A model generated the notes under the pieces. That model ran no database searches. It was not told where the DNA came from and saw nothing but the letters and a program-made list of their open reading frames with translations. 64,000 nucleotides of DNA from Fibrella forsythiae (GTDB taxonomy: Bacteria; Bacteroidota; Bacteroidia; Cytophagales; Spirosomataceae). Where the stretch lies: assembly GCF_017353175.1 (NCBI RefSeq), contig NZ_JAFMYW010000009.1, forward strand, positions 284,774 to 348,773. The letters run 5' to 3'. Numbering within the stretch: position 1 is the stretch's first letter; each line of letters starts with the position of its first letter. Positions 8,060 to 17,230 of this stretch are shown here, piece by piece. The translations under genes and the position numbers were made by a program.

Positions 8060-10489
8060 ATGAACAAACCTATCTCTATGCGACACACAATTGGGTCGGT
8101 GCTGGCTATAGCCCTGGCTCTGCTGATTGGCGAACGAGCCATCGCCCAAACGGCTCCGTCAAATTTCAGTGCCAACGATAAATTCGAGCAGCTTGGACCC
8201 GTGCTGCCCACGCCGAACACTTTCCGTACGGCTGCCGGGTCGCCGGGCAAAGATTACTTCCAGAACCGGGCCGATTACGACATTAAAGTCACCCTCGACG
8301 ATGCGCAACAGAAGATCATCGGTACAGAAACGGTAACGTATTTCAACAACTCGACCGACGAACTGCGCTACATCTGGCTCCAACTCGACCAGAACCTGTT
8401 TGCCAAAGGATCAACCAGCAGCATCACCCGCACGGGCGGTGTACCTGAAGCCGGCATGACCTTTGCCCAATTACAGAACCTGACCTCGGTGCGGGAACGC
8501 AGCCAGCAGCAGGCCAGCGATAAATACGGCTATAAGATCACGAAAGTGACAACCAAAGCAGGTCAGACGCTGCCGTACACCATCAACCAGACGATGATGC
8601 GGATCGACCTGCCAACGCCATTGAAGCCAGGTACGTCCTTTGCGTTTAACGTCGACTGGAATTACTTCGTCACCGAATACTACGGTCGGAGTGGTCTGGA
8701 GAAATTCAAAGACGGCAACAGTAATTACTTCATCGCCCACTGGTTTCCACGCCTTTGCGCCTACAACGATGTGAACGGCTGGCAGCACAAGCAGTTTCTG
8801 GGAACAGGTGAGTTCACACTGATCTTCGGTAACTACAAAGTGGCCATCACCGTACCAAGCGACCACGTGGTTGGCTCAACCGGTGAATGTCTGAACTACA
8901 AGCAGGTACTGTCGGCTACGCAGCAGCAACGTCTGGCTAAGGCCGCTACCAGCAAGTCGCCAGTGGTGATTGTGACGCAGGCTGAGGCTGAAGAAGCGCT
9001 GAAAGCGAAACCCGAAGACGTGAAAACCACCAAAACGTGGGTCTACAAAGCGGATAACGTTCGTGACTTTGCCTTCGCCAGCAGCCGCCGGTTCATCTGG
9101 GACGCTATGCAGACCGACGTGTACGGTGATGGTAAGAAAATCTGGAGCATGTCATTCTACGCAAAAGAAGGCAACCCACTGTGGGGTCAGTACTCAACCC
9201 GCGTTGTTGAGCACACGCTGAAATCGTATGGCAATCGCACCATCAGGTATCCGTATCCGGTAGCGATCTCGTGCCACGCCACCGCTGGCGGTGGTATGGA
9301 ATATCCGATGATCTCGTTCAACGGTGGTCGCCCGGAAGCCGATGGCACCTATTCTGAGCAAACCAAGGCCGGTATGATCGGCGTAATCATTCACGAAGTG
9401 GGCCACAACTTCTTCCCCATGATCGTGAACTCCGACGAACGCCAGTGGACCTGGATGGATGAAGGCCTGAACACGTTCTGCCAGTATCTGGCCGAAAAAG
9501 AATGGGACTACAACTTCCCAAGCCGCCGGGGTGAGCCTCAGTACATTGTCGATTACATGAAGGCTGATAAATCGGTCCTGTCACCGATCATGACGTCATC
9601 AGATAACGTGATCAACCTGGGCGCTAATGCCTACGCCAAGCCAGCAACGGCCCTGAACATCCTCCGCGAAACCGTGATGGGCCGCGAACTGTTCGACTAT
9701 GCGTTCAAGGAATACGCGCGCCGTTGGGCGTTCAAATCGCCTGAGCCTGCCGATTTCTTCCGCACCTTGGAAGACGCCTCGGGCGTTGACCTCGACTGGT
9801 TCTGGAAAGGCTGGTTCTTCGGTGTCGATGCCGTTGATCAGGATCTGGTTGAAGTAGACTGGTATCAGCCCAGCTCGCAAAACCCGGAGGTGGTAAAAGC
9901 CGAAGCGAAAGAAGCGTACAACCGTCGGATGAACACCGTGGCCAAACAGCGCGACGCCGCTACGCAGAAAGAAACTGTAGTAGCACAGGATACCACGATG
10001 ATGGATTTCTACAACCGCTACGATCAGTTTGCCGTAACCGACGCCGACAAGAAGAAGTATCAGGACTACCTGGCCACGTTGACGCCCGATGAGCGCGCCG
10101 TGCTGGAATCGAAGCAAAACTTCTACACGCTGACGTTGAAAAACAAGGGTGGTATTCCGATGCCGGTCATCATCCGCATGCAATTTGAAGACGGCACCGA
10201 CTCGGTAGCCCGCCTTCCAGCCGAAATCTGGCGCTACAACACTAACCAGATCGCCAAAGTATTTGCCACAAATAAAAAGGTAACGCAATGGACGCTCGAC
10301 CCGTATCAGGAGATTGCTGATATCGACACGGAGAACAATTCGTTCCCGCGGGTGTCGAAGCCAACACGTCTGCAATTGTTCAAGCAGCGCCCCGGCGGTT
10401 TCGGCCCACAAGGTCAAAACCCAATGCAGCAGCAACGCCAAACCGGTGGTACGCCTCCTGCTCAGCAAGGCACCGGGCCACGCCGGTAG
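8060..10489 (+). CDS. M1-family zinc metallopeptidase (exported)
   Basis: An 809-residue exported aminopeptidase-like protein. The signal peptide is about residues 1-30 (ending AIAQ). An N-terminal beta-saddle (about 65-290) leads to the catalytic domain, which holds GGGMEYP near 410 (the GxMEN substrate-binding motif variant). The zinc motif HEVGH is at 445-449, with the third ligand Glu468 in MDEGLN, that is HExxH-x18-E as in M1 peptidases. The C-terminal 35 residues are a Pro/Gln/Gly-rich tail. The family removes N-terminal residues from peptides; a periplasmic location is inferred from the signal. The ATG at 8060 was chosen because it gives the signal peptide directly. A strong terminator follows. 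Confidence 0.93.
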   Translation: MNKPISMRHTIGSVLAIALALLIGERAIAQTAPSNFSANDKFEQLGPVLPTPNTFRTAAGSPGKDYFQNRADYDIKVTLDDAQQKIIGTETVTYFNNSTDELRYIWLQLDQNLFAKGSTSSITRTGGVPEAGMTFAQLQNLTSVRERSQQQASDKYGYKITKVTTKAGQTLPYTINQTMMRIDLPTPLKPGTSFAFNVDWNYFVTEYYGRSGLEKFKDGNSNYFIAHWFPRLCAYNDVNGWQHKQFLGTGEFTLIFGNYKVAITVPSDHVVGSTGECLNYKQVLSATQQQRLAKAATSKSPVVIVTQAEAEEALKAKPEDVKTTKTWVYKADNVRDFAFASSRRFIWDAMQTDVYGDGKKIWSMSFYAKEGNPLWGQYSTRVVEHTLKSYGNRTIRYPYPVAISCHATAGGGMEYPMISFNGGRPEADGTYSEQTKAGMIGVIIHEVGHNFFPMIVNSDERQWTWMDEGLNTFCQYLAEKEWDYNFPSRRGEPQYIVDYMKADKSVLSPIMTSSDNVINLGANAYAKPATALNILRETVMGRELFDYAFKEYARRWAFKSPEPADFFRTLEDASGVDLDWFWKGWFFGVDAVDQDLVEVDWYQPSSQNPEVVKAEAKEAYNRRMNTVAKQRDAATQKETVVAQDTTMMDFYNRYDQFAVTDADKKKYQDYLATLTPDERAVLESKQNFYTLTLKNKGGIPMPVIIRMQFEDGTDSVARLPAEIWRYNTNQIAKVFATNKKVTQWTLDPYQEIADIDTENNSFPRVSKPTRLQLFKQRPGGFGPQGQNPMQQQRQTGGTPPAQQGTGPRR

Positions 10490-10506
10490 ATAGATTCTCT
10501 TTACAA

Positions 10507-10543
10507 AAAAAGTCCCCCGGCTGCTCGTCAGGGGACTTTTTTT
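10507..10543 (+). terminator. Rho-independent terminator of the M1 peptidase gene
   Basis: An 11-bp perfect stem (10507-10517 with 10531-10541) of the form A5-GTCCCC / GGGGAC-T5 with a 13-base loop and a T-run to 10543. It starts 17 bases after the stop codon. The A-run on the left side could also make it work for leftward transcription. Confidence 0.85.
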
Positions 10544-10593
10544 ATGCTTGAGAAGGTGTTTTAAAGCTTCGGTTTTCGCTGCCTTGAGGCTTT

Positions 10594-10638
10594 TTGTCAT
10601 CCCGCAACGGCGGACCGCTCCTGTCGTCGGGATGACAA
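10594..10638. repeat. Short inverted repeat (TTGTCATCCCG type)
   Basis: Arms TTGTCATCCCG (10594-10604) and CGGGATGACAA (10628-10638) are perfect 11-bp complements around a 23-base GC-rich centre. Elements with these arms look like a dispersed palindromic unit rather than a gene part, since the T-run is missing on either side. No second copy is present in this window, so repetition in the genome is inferred. Confidence 0.5.
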
Positions 10639-10689
10639 GAAAGAGCGCTGCTTACTCAAATAATGAATGTAATCGACTGCTGGTAGAAA

Positions 10690-11208
10690 CTATCTATTCA
10701 GAAAATAATCTCGAAATAGGGCCAGTTCATCCTGTTCGTGGGCAACGTACCTGGCAAATATCTTGTCGCCAACCTGGTGCTTCAAGGCCGAGATTCCCAC
10801 GTCGATTAGGCGTAAACCGCGATCGGTAAGAAGGATATTATCGAAGGCCAGACCGTCGAGACCGGAGGGCCGTTTTAAGTCGCGGTGTACAAAACCGTTG
10901 GCATGCAGTTGCGCCAGTTCGTCGGCGAACACATCGAACCATAGCTCCCGACGTTCGACTTCATGAGCGCGATAATCGATCGGATAGATGCGCTCCATGA
11001 CCAGCATTTCGGCCTCCAGCGTGTCGTTGTAATCGAGGCGGCTGAACCGGACTATCAGTTCGTTGATGGCATTGGCAAATCGCATTTTCTCCGCTTCTGA
11101 ACCGATGTCTGAGCGGGTATCACCCGAAAATAATTTGGCTACTTCTGTTTCTGACAGCGCAATGACCGTGTTATTGGCACCTGATGAAAGCCGTCGGGGA
11201 TATTTCAT
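10690..11208 (-). CDS. Minimal protein-kinase-like protein
   Basis: A 172-residue cytosolic protein with eukaryotic-like kinase features in reduced form: a possible glycine loop SSGANNTVIAL (about 8-18), a VAKLF strand (Lys25), a catalytic loop HRDLK at 108-112 with Asn124 in FDNILL, and DVG at 136-138 in place of DFG. The order fits the kinase/phosphotransferase fold, but the length is far below the usual 260 or so residues. The C-lobe is almost absent and there are seven inserted residues between HRD and the Asn. It could be a small phosphotransferase or a lipopolysaccharide-kinase-like protein. It stands alone between two peptidase genes on the opposite strand. Confidence 0.6.
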   Translation of the reverse strand: MKYPRRLSSGANNTVIALSETEVAKLFSGDTRSDIGSEAEKMRFANAINELIVRFSRLDYNDTLEAEMLVMERIYPIDYRAHEVERRELWFDVFADELAQLHANGFVHRDLKRPSGLDGLAFDNILLTDRGLRLIDVGISALKHQVGDKIFARYVAHEQDELALFRDYFLNR

Positions 11209-11314
11209 AAATAAGGAGGCTGAATATAGGATACCAGTTGCTAAATAGTCGGTTCGTATATAGTAATTTTAACAGCGCATGCTTATGCGTGACCCTGTAA
11301 ATATATCTCTTTAA

Positions 11315-13927
11315 ATGCATCAACATCTATCAACTGTCCTGCGCGGCATGCTGCTGCTGGGACTAGCTGTGCCCGCCCTGGCGCAAAACCGGCGACCAGA
11401 CGCACCCACCTCTACGTCGGTCATATCGGCAACTACAACACCTAATACTGGATCACCTACTGCGGCTGGCCCGCCTCGTGTTGCCATCAAACCGTACCGT
11501 GAAGTAATCACTCGTGCTGCCAAAACCAGCAAAGGACTGTTTACGTCGCATCAGATCGACGACAAATATTATTTCGAGATTGCCGATTCACTGCTGGGCC
11601 GCGAGTTTATGGCTATTACCCGGATTGCCAAGGCACCAACCGGTGCCGGTTACGGTGGCGAACTGGCCAACCGTCAGGTGCTGCGCTGGGAGCGTGGCCC
11701 GGATCGTCGATTACTGTTGCGGGTGGTGAGTTACATCAACGTTGGCATGGCCGGTGGTGATACATTGCCTATTTCGCAGGCCGTGCGCAACTCAAACGTG
11801 GAGCCGATTGCTGCTGCATTCGACGTTCGGGCAATCCGGAAAGATTCATCGACGGTGATCGACGTAACGGATTTTTTCCGGAACGATAACCAGGTTGTTT
11901 CGTTAACCCCCGCCACTAAAGCCCGTTATCGGATTTTGGCTGCCGCGGCTGATCGGTCATTCATCCAGACCATCAAGTCATATCCCATCAACACGGAAGT
12001 GCGGGTAACGAAGACGTTCAACGTGAACACCACGCCAACGCCGCCATCGCCAATTCCAACGCCACAGCAAACCGTGACGCTGCCAGGAGGTAATGATGCC
12101 GGGGCCGTTACGATGGAGATCAACACGTCGATGATCCTGCTGCCGAAAGAGCCCATGCGCAAACGCCTGTTCGACAGCCGCGTTGGCTTCTTCGCCAACA
12201 ATTACACTGTATATGATGACAACTCACAGCGGACAGAAGACGAAACGTTTGCCGTTCGGTGGCGTCTGGAAGCCAAAAATGATGCCGATGCCGAGCGTCA
12301 GAAAAAAGGTGAATTGATTGAGCCAAAGAAACAGATCGTATACTACATCGATCCGGCAACACCGACCAAATGGCGTCCATTCCTGAAAGCGGGTGTGGCC
12401 GACTGGCAGAAAGCGTTTGAAAAAGCAGGCTGGAAAAACGCTATTATTGCCAAAGACTGGAACCGCACTGATACCACGTTGAGCCTCGAAGATGCCCGTT
12501 ACTCGGTGATTCGCTACTTCGCCTCCGACATTGAGAATGCCTACGGACCAAACGTGAATGATCCTCGTTCGGGCGAGATCATCGAAAGCCACATTGGTTG
12601 GTACCACAACGTAATGAACCTGCTGCGTAAATGGTACGTGGTGCAAGGCGCTGCCGTAGATGTCCGTGCCCGCAAGCCCAAGTTCGATGATGAGTTGATG
12701 GGCCAACTGGTTCGTTTCGTGTCGAGCCACGAAGTAGGCCACACGCTGGGTCTGCGCCACAACTTCGGTTCAAGCCACGCTACACCCGTTGAGAAACTAC
12801 GCGACAAAGCGTTCATCGCGCAGAATGGCCATACCGCTTCGATCATGGACTACGCCCGTTTCAATTACGTAGCCCAGCCTGAAGATGGCATCACCGACCT
12901 GTTCCCGCGCATTGGCACGTACGATATCTGGGCGATCGAGTGGGGCTATAAACCTGTGTATGATACCAAAGACGCTACGGCCGACAAACTGGTGCTAAAT
13001 ACTTGGGTGAAGAGTCACGAGAAAGATCCACGCTACTGGTTCGGTACGGAGATCAACCCAATGGATCCCCGTTCGCAGAGCGAAGATTTGGGCGATAACG
13101 CGATGAAAGCCAGCGAGTATGGTATCAAAAACCTGAAGCGCATTATGCCAAACCTGACCGAATGGACGAAAGAAGAAGCTGAAGATTATGACAAGCTGCG
13201 TGAAATGTACGGTGAAGTAGTTGGTCAGTTCCGCCGGTATATGGGTCACGTGACCAAATACGTAGGGGGTATCTACGAAACGCCACGTACCTACGACCAG
13301 ACGGGCATGACGGTTTATGAACCAACGCCTAAAGCGTTGCAGAAAGAAGCCATGGCTTTCCTGAACACGCAATTATTCCAGACCCCAACCTGGATTCTCG
13401 ATCCGAAAATCATGCCGCTGGTACGCGCCGATCAGGGCATCGATTACATCCGTACGCTTCAGGAAACCACGCTGAATAGCCTGACTGACGTTGGCCGGTT
13501 GTCGCGCCTGATCGAAACAGGTTCAGGTTCACTAGCTAAGTCGGGCACGCCGACCTACACGCTGATCGAATTCATGGGCGATTTACAGAACGGTATTTTT
13601 AGTGAACTCGCCTCAGGAAAAGCGGTAGATATCTACCGTCGGAACCTGCAGAAGGCATATGCGGAAAAGCTGATTGCCGTGCTTAATACACCTGCATCAG
13701 CTGGTGCGGGGGCAGCTCCTTTTGCGGGTGCGGGCTTCCGATTTAACCCCGGCCCGGTTACAGATATCCGTAAGTCAGATATCATGTCAGTCGTTCGTGG
13801 TCAGCTGGTTAGCCTGCAGCGGAGCATTGCTGCGGCTGTGCCTCGCCAAACCGACACGATGAGCAAATACCACCTGGCCGACATTCAGGCACGGATTCAA
13901 AATGCGCTGGATCCGAAGAAAGGGTAG
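11315..13927 (+). CDS. Zinc-dependent metalloprotease, DUF5117/DUF4953 type
   Basis: An 870-residue exported protease with a signal peptide at about residues 1-23 (ending ALAQ) and a Pro/Thr-rich linker to about 60. Residues 70-270 form the N-terminal DUF5118/DUF5117-like beta region. The catalytic domain carries HEVGHTLGLRH at 472-482, the extended HExxHxxGxxH zinc motif, with SIMDY near 509 as a Met-turn. This is the pattern seen in DUF4953 proteins of Bacteroidota. The substrate is unknown; secretion to the periplasm or beyond is expected. It has its own hairpin terminator and appears to be monocistronic. Confidence 0.9.
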   Translation: MHQHLSTVLRGMLLLGLAVPALAQNRRPDAPTSTSVISATTTPNTGSPTAAGPPRVAIKPYREVITRAAKTSKGLFTSHQIDDKYYFEIADSLLGREFMAITRIAKAPTGAGYGGELANRQVLRWERGPDRRLLLRVVSYINVGMAGGDTLPISQAVRNSNVEPIAAAFDVRAIRKDSSTVIDVTDFFRNDNQVVSLTPATKARYRILAAAADRSFIQTIKSYPINTEVRVTKTFNVNTTPTPPSPIPTPQQTVTLPGGNDAGAVTMEINTSMILLPKEPMRKRLFDSRVGFFANNYTVYDDNSQRTEDETFAVRWRLEAKNDADAERQKKGELIEPKKQIVYYIDPATPTKWRPFLKAGVADWQKAFEKAGWKNAIIAKDWNRTDTTLSLEDARYSVIRYFASDIENAYGPNVNDPRSGEIIESHIGWYHNVMNLLRKWYVVQGAAVDVRARKPKFDDELMGQLVRFVSSHEVGHTLGLRHNFGSSHATPVEKLRDKAFIAQNGHTASIMDYARFNYVAQPEDGITDLFPRIGTYDIWAIEWGYKPVYDTKDATADKLVLNTWVKSHEKDPRYWFGTEINPMDPRSQSEDLGDNAMKASEYGIKNLKRIMPNLTEWTKEEAEDYDKLREMYGEVVGQFRRYMGHVTKYVGGIYETPRTYDQTGMTVYEPTPKALQKEAMAFLNTQLFQTPTWILDPKIMPLVRADQGIDYIRTLQETTLNSLTDVGRLSRLIETGSGSLAKSGTPTYTLIEFMGDLQNGIFSELASGKAVDIYRRNLQKAYAEKLIAVLNTPASAGAGAAPFAGAGFRFNPGPVTDIRKSDIMSVVRGQLVSLQRSIAAAVPRQTDTMSKYHLADIQARIQNALDPKKG

Positions 13928-13944
13928 AAGGTAGTTGATTGATG

Positions 13945-13989
13945 ATAATGGCGCTGCCGGGTAAAATTTAGCCTTGGCAGCGCCATTAT
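13945..13989 (+). terminator. Hairpin after the metalloprotease gene
   Basis: A perfect 14-bp stem (13945-13958 with 13976-13989, ATAATGGCGCTGCC arms) with a 17-base loop begins 18 bases after the stop. There is only a weak T-tract, so it may act as a 3-prime stabilising hairpin as well as a terminator. Confidence 0.65.
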
Positions 13990-14032
13990 TCATTGTACAT
14001 TGTCGAGTATTCGTTACTTTTGCATCTCCATT

Positions 14033-14106
14033 CGGGATGTAGCGCAGTCCGGTAGCGTGCTTGCATGGGGTGCAAGAGGTCGTGGGTTCGAATCCCGCCT
14101 TCCCGA
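14033..14106 (+). tRNA. tRNA-Pro (anticodon GGG)
   Basis: A 74-nt cloverleaf can be drawn. The acceptor strand CGGGATG pairs with CTTCCCG (one T-T mismatch). The anticodon stem CTTGC/GCAAG encloses the loop ATGGGGT, giving anticodon GGG. The T-arm is GTGGG-TTCGAAT-CCCGC and the discriminator base is A at 14106. CCA is not encoded. The first base C and anticodon GGG identify proline. The last 63 bases lie inside the direct repeat that bounds the island, so the island rebuilt the 3-prime part of this gene on integration. Confidence 0.95.
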
Positions 14107-14107
14107 C
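14044..14107 (+). repeat. Left attachment repeat (attL) in tRNA-Pro
   Basis: A 64-base block that recurs without mismatch at 31820-31883. It covers most of the tRNA gene from the D-arm to one base past the discriminator. The bases just outside differ (C at 14043 against G at 31819; T at 14108 against A at 31884), which fixes the limits. This is the expected product of site-specific integration into the 3-prime part of a tRNA gene. Confidence 0.92.
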
Positions 14108-14117
14108 TTAGTAATCA

Positions 14118-14147
14118 GGGAGTTACAGAGATGTAGCTCCCTTTTTT
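14118..14147 (+). terminator. Island-borne terminator directly after tRNA-Pro
   Basis: A 10-bp stem (14118-14127 with 14132-14141, including one G-T pair), loop GAGA, followed by six T. It starts 12 bases after the tRNA end and lies inside the island. It therefore replaces the chromosomal terminator that is now found beyond the right repeat at 31884-31913. Confidence 0.85.
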
Positions 14148-14160
14148 ATTTCCGGTTTAA

Positions 14161-14186
14161 ACATAGTTAAAACAACTAGTTGAACC
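14161..14186. promoter_or_regulatory. Candidate integrase arm-type site, left end
   Basis: The segment reads ACATAGTTAAAAC followed by AACTAGTTGAACC. It closely resembles 31720-31746 near the right end (ACATGGTTAAAAC, then ATTTGGTTAAAACC). Similar short motifs at both ends of an integrative element are typical of recombinase arm sites; binding is inferred. Confidence 0.4.
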
Positions 14187-14379
14187 TGACTTCCCTTTGC
14201 TGATATCTCAAGAGTTAACTGGGTTTCCTAATTAACTGCTGTCTGGATTACAGATGGCTGGACAAATCTATACAATTATTCCGTTTTCTAACTGGTAGAT
14301 AGTGGTCGGTAGGAGGGGACTAGATCAGCCAGATTGAACCTGATCAACCTGACTTCTCATCGGTAGGTAAGACAAAAAG
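14187..14379. other. Island left-end spacer without a gene
   Basis: No open frame of useful length and no RNA gene is seen between the left arm region and the hsdM terminator. The phrase TTGAACCTGA occurs twice (near 14179 and 14335), each followed within a few bases by CTGACTTC or ACTTCCC. This may reflect small direct repeats in the attachment region. Confidence 0.4.
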
Positions 14380-14411
14380 AAGCCCGTACATTGATTCTGT
14401 ACGGGCTTTCT
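14380..14411 (-). terminator. Terminator of the restriction operon
   Basis: A perfect 11-bp stem AAGCCCGTACA / TGTACGGGCTT (14380-14390 with 14398-14408) with a 7-base loop. On the minus strand it is followed by a T-rich stretch (complement of the A-run at 14374-14379). It lies just after the hsdM stop at 14421 and so ends the leftward operon. Confidence 0.8.
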
Positions 14412-14420
14412 GTTTTTAGC

Positions 14421-15875
14421 TTAAACTGGCTCGAGACGGCTTACAATCTGTCGGAAACTGTCAAGGGCTGATTCCAGATTCTCGACAATATCCAGAGCTA
14501 GCAAATCTGGGTTGGGTAGGTTATCCATGTCTCCCAGTGAATCATCCTTTAGCCAGAAGATATCCAGACTGGTTTTATCCCGGGCTATAATTTCGTCATA
14601 GCTGAATTTACGGAACCGATCTGTCTCTACCCGGTTCTGCCGGTTATCCGGGCTGTAACTGTCAACAAAGTCCTGGAGATGATCTAGCCGGAGGGGGTTA
14701 GTTTTCAGGGTATGCTTTACATTGGTCCGGTAATCGTATATCCAGACCTCTTTAGTCCACGGGTTTTTACTGGCTGGCTTGTTGTCGAAGAACAGAACGT
14801 TGGCCTTTACTCCCTGAGCGTAGAAGATACCCGTCGGTAACCGGAGAATAGTATGTAGGTCGGTACTCTGTAGTAAACGTTTCCTGACAGTTTCCCCGGC
14901 TCCTCCTTCAAACAAAACGTTATCAGGTAAGACAACCGCAGCTTTACCGTCTACCTTAAGCAGAGCCCGGATATGCTGGAGGAAATTGAGCTGTTTGTTA
15001 GAGGTGGTAGCCCAGAAGTCCTGTCGCTGGTAAGTAAGGGCCTCTCGTTCCTGATCCCCGTCCTCATTAGTTACCGTAATACTGCTCTTCTTACCGAATG
15101 GGGGATTAGCTAGTACATAGTCAAACCGCTTGGCTGGTTGGCTGATCAGGCTGTCGTTCCGTTCAACGGGGGGCTCACTATTTAGATCACCGATGTTGTG
15201 AAGAAACAGGTTCATCAAACAGAGCCGGGTAGTATTAGGGACGATCTCCCAGCCCCGGAATGTTTCGTACTTCAGAAATTTAAGCTGTTCCCGGTCTAGC
15301 TCCTTTTTAGCCAGGTAATCATAAGCAGCCAGAAAGAAGCCCCCGGTTCCACAGCTTGGATCTGCTATGGTTTTCATAGGCTCAGGCTGCATACAGTCAA
15401 CCATAGCCCGAATAAGCGGCCGGGGAGTAAAGTACTGACCAGCTCCGGATTTAGTATCCTCCGCGTTCTTCTCTAACAGACCCTCGTAGATATCCCCTTT
15501 CACATCGGTATCCAGTCCGATCCAGGTTTCTTCATTGATCAGCCTGACCAGTTTCAGTAGCTTGGCCGGGTCCTGAATCTTGTTCTGAGCCTTGAAAAAG
15601 ATCTGACCGATCATTCCCTGCTCTTTACCCAGTTGAGACAGGATATGAACGTAATGGACTTCCAATTCAGCCCCATTCTTGTTGGTCAATGTCTCCCAGT
15701 TGTATTCCTGAGGAATATGGGTATCTCGAAAATAAGGGGGTTTACTGTATTCATCGGCCATTTTCAGGAACAGCAGGTAGGTTAACTGTTCCAGGTAATC
15801 TCCGTAACCCATACCATCATCCCGGAGGGTATTACAGAAATTCCAGACTTTTTGAATTAGGCCGTTTGTACTCAT
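14421..15875 (-). CDS. hsdM: Type I restriction-modification system, methyltransferase subunit
   Basis: A 484-residue N6-adenine DNA methyltransferase subunit. The N-terminal helical HsdM domain (about 5-135) is followed by motif I DPSCGTGG at 172-179 and the catalytic NPPFG at 257-261. The downstream HsdM region ends with DIFWLKD and a helical tail. Together with HsdS it methylates the recognition site and protects the host from HsdR. Its ATG overlaps the mcrC stop by four bases (ATGA), so it is translated as part of the mcrBC unit rather than next to hsdS. Such separation of hsdM from hsdR/hsdS by mcrBC is unusual. The length is normal for the family. Confidence 0.95.
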   Translation of the reverse strand: MSTNGLIQKVWNFCNTLRDDGMGYGDYLEQLTYLLFLKMADEYSKPPYFRDTHIPQEYNWETLTNKNGAELEVHYVHILSQLGKEQGMIGQIFFKAQNKIQDPAKLLKLVRLINEETWIGLDTDVKGDIYEGLLEKNAEDTKSGAGQYFTPRPLIRAMVDCMQPEPMKTIADPSCGTGGFFLAAYDYLAKKELDREQLKFLKYETFRGWEIVPNTTRLCLMNLFLHNIGDLNSEPPVERNDSLISQPAKRFDYVLANPPFGKKSSITVTNEDGDQEREALTYQRQDFWATTSNKQLNFLQHIRALLKVDGKAAVVLPDNVLFEGGAGETVRKRLLQSTDLHTILRLPTGIFYAQGVKANVLFFDNKPASKNPWTKEVWIYDYRTNVKHTLKTNPLRLDHLQDFVDSYSPDNRQNRVETDRFRKFSYDEIIARDKTSLDIFWLKDDSLGDMDNLPNPDLLALDIVENLESALDSFRQIVSRLEPV

Positions 15876-17230
15876 GAGTTAGTTGGCAGGTTGAAGGCTG
15901 CTGTTAGTTGAGGTAAAAGAGTGTCTACTATGGCTTGTTGTGACTCACCGGTTAGGGTGAGGTCGACAGCCCGTATGTGAATTGGCTGGTTAGCCAGTAA
16001 AGCTGAGGTAACGGTAAATTCCTGTACTGACCTTGAAGCTTCATAATGGGCAAGCGGATACAACAAAAGTACATCCCGGGAGTTTTGTCTGAGCCCGTAA
16101 CTCACCATCTGATACAGGTCTGTCTGGCTGATTCCGGCTTTATTATCGGCCGACTCATACTTCCTGACTTTGTACTTGGTATCTACCACCGTGACCGCTT
16201 TGTTGGCTTTATCGGTTAACAGGATGTCATTCTTGATCTTGAATACCTTGTTTCCGGTCGGATGTGTAGCAGCCAGGTAATTGACAGCCTGAGAAGTTAC
16301 GGTAAATCGGTTTCCCAGATGAGTTTTGACAATTCCGGTAATGAAATCTTCGTAGATCAGATCCATCGGGACCAGAAAACAGAAATGTCGTTGTTGATCA
16401 TCTTTCCGGTTTGAGTACTGATCGGTCAAGAAAAACCGACACATATCTAGACAGTGGTCATACTCCTGAAAGAACCGGCTAACCAGTACCGTGTCGCAAT
16501 CCTGAGCGGTACAAGGAAGGTCATCTACCTCATCCAGTAGAAATACAATCTTATCAAGGTCCCGGTGTGTATCTTTCTGCTGACACAGGTGAGTCAACCG
16601 ACGGGCTACAAACTTGATAATCTGATTTAGCCGGTTGTTGAACAGGAATGGTTCATAGTCACAAACCAGCTGGTGCCAGTTTCCTTGGCTCAGACTATTA
16701 TTTACGTAAGCTTGGGTATTTAACCGGCCACGTAGGTATGGCATGGTATCGGTTATTTCCTCGTACTTATGGTAAGGAGATGTAGAAACCAACTGATAAG
16801 CAAACCGGGCAAAGTACCTGATTAGAGCTTCCGGGAAGTTACTGATAAACTCTGAACCGGTCAGGAGATCAGCAAAGGGGAAGCGGACTCGTTGGCTATA
16901 ATCCATCCACCACAGTAAATGCCGGAAAGCCAGATCAGCTTGATCTTTATCGAACAGTTTAGGGATAATCTGAATGGTCAGTCCCTCATACTGAATAAAA
17001 CCAACGTACTTACCAGCTTTTAAGCTAGGCTGTCCGCTAACAGGATCGTAGACAAACTCTAAAAAGGGCTGCTTGACGGAAAGTGGGGTTTCTGGGTCTT
17101 CATCATAGAATAGTGATCTGGTCTCCCAAACGGTATCCAGATACTGATTTAAGCCAGCTATCTGGTCTTTGGTTAGCTCTAAACCAAGTCTCAGATGGTG
17201 TTCAACCAGGTTAATTGGATTATTCCACAT
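15872..17230 (-). CDS. mcrC: McrC-type nuclease subunit of a modification-dependent restriction system
   Basis: A 452-residue McrC homologue. The N-terminal half holds the McrC-type scaffold (YVGFIQYEGLTIQIIPK, about 75-91). The C-terminal PD-(D/E)xK nuclease core shows NDILL near 335 and VVDTKYK at 348-354, with Asp350 and Lys352 as likely catalytic residues. A Tyr/Gln helix (DLYQMVSYG) follows, as in the family. McrC binds the McrB ring and cleaves DNA carrying modified bases. Its start overlaps the end of mcrB by 11 bases and its stop overlaps hsdM by four, so the three genes are coupled. It is longer than E. coli McrC (about 350 residues), mainly through the N-terminal and central helices. 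Confidence 0.88.
   Translation of the reverse strand: MWNNPINLVEHHLRLGLELTKDQIAGLNQYLDTVWETRSLFYDEDPETPLSVKQPFLEFVYDPVSGQPSLKAGKYVGFIQYEGLTIQIIPKLFDKDQADLAFRHLLWWMDYSQRVRFPFADLLTGSEFISNFPEALIRYFARFAYQLVSTSPYHKYEEITDTMPYLRGRLNTQAYVNNSLSQGNWHQLVCDYEPFLFNNRLNQIIKFVARRLTHLCQQKDTHRDLDKIVFLLDEVDDLPCTAQDCDTVLVSRFFQEYDHCLDMCRFFLTDQYSNRKDDQQRHFCFLVPMDLIYEDFITGIVKTHLGNRFTVTSQAVNYLAATHPTGNKVFKIKNDILLTDKANKAVTVVDTKYKVRKYESADNKAGISQTDLYQMVSYGLRQNSRDVLLLYPLAHYEASRSVQEFTVTSALLANQPIHIRAVDLTLTGESQQAIVDTLLPQLTAAFNLPTNS

Noticed and set aside
9599..10600. 333-codon leftward frame
   Set aside because: It lies antisense to the M1 peptidase, whose motifs are complete; the product is rich in Arg, Leu and Val as expected for a shadow frame.
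12224..12760. 178-codon leftward frame
   Set aside because: Antisense to the catalytic domain of the zinc protease; no family features.
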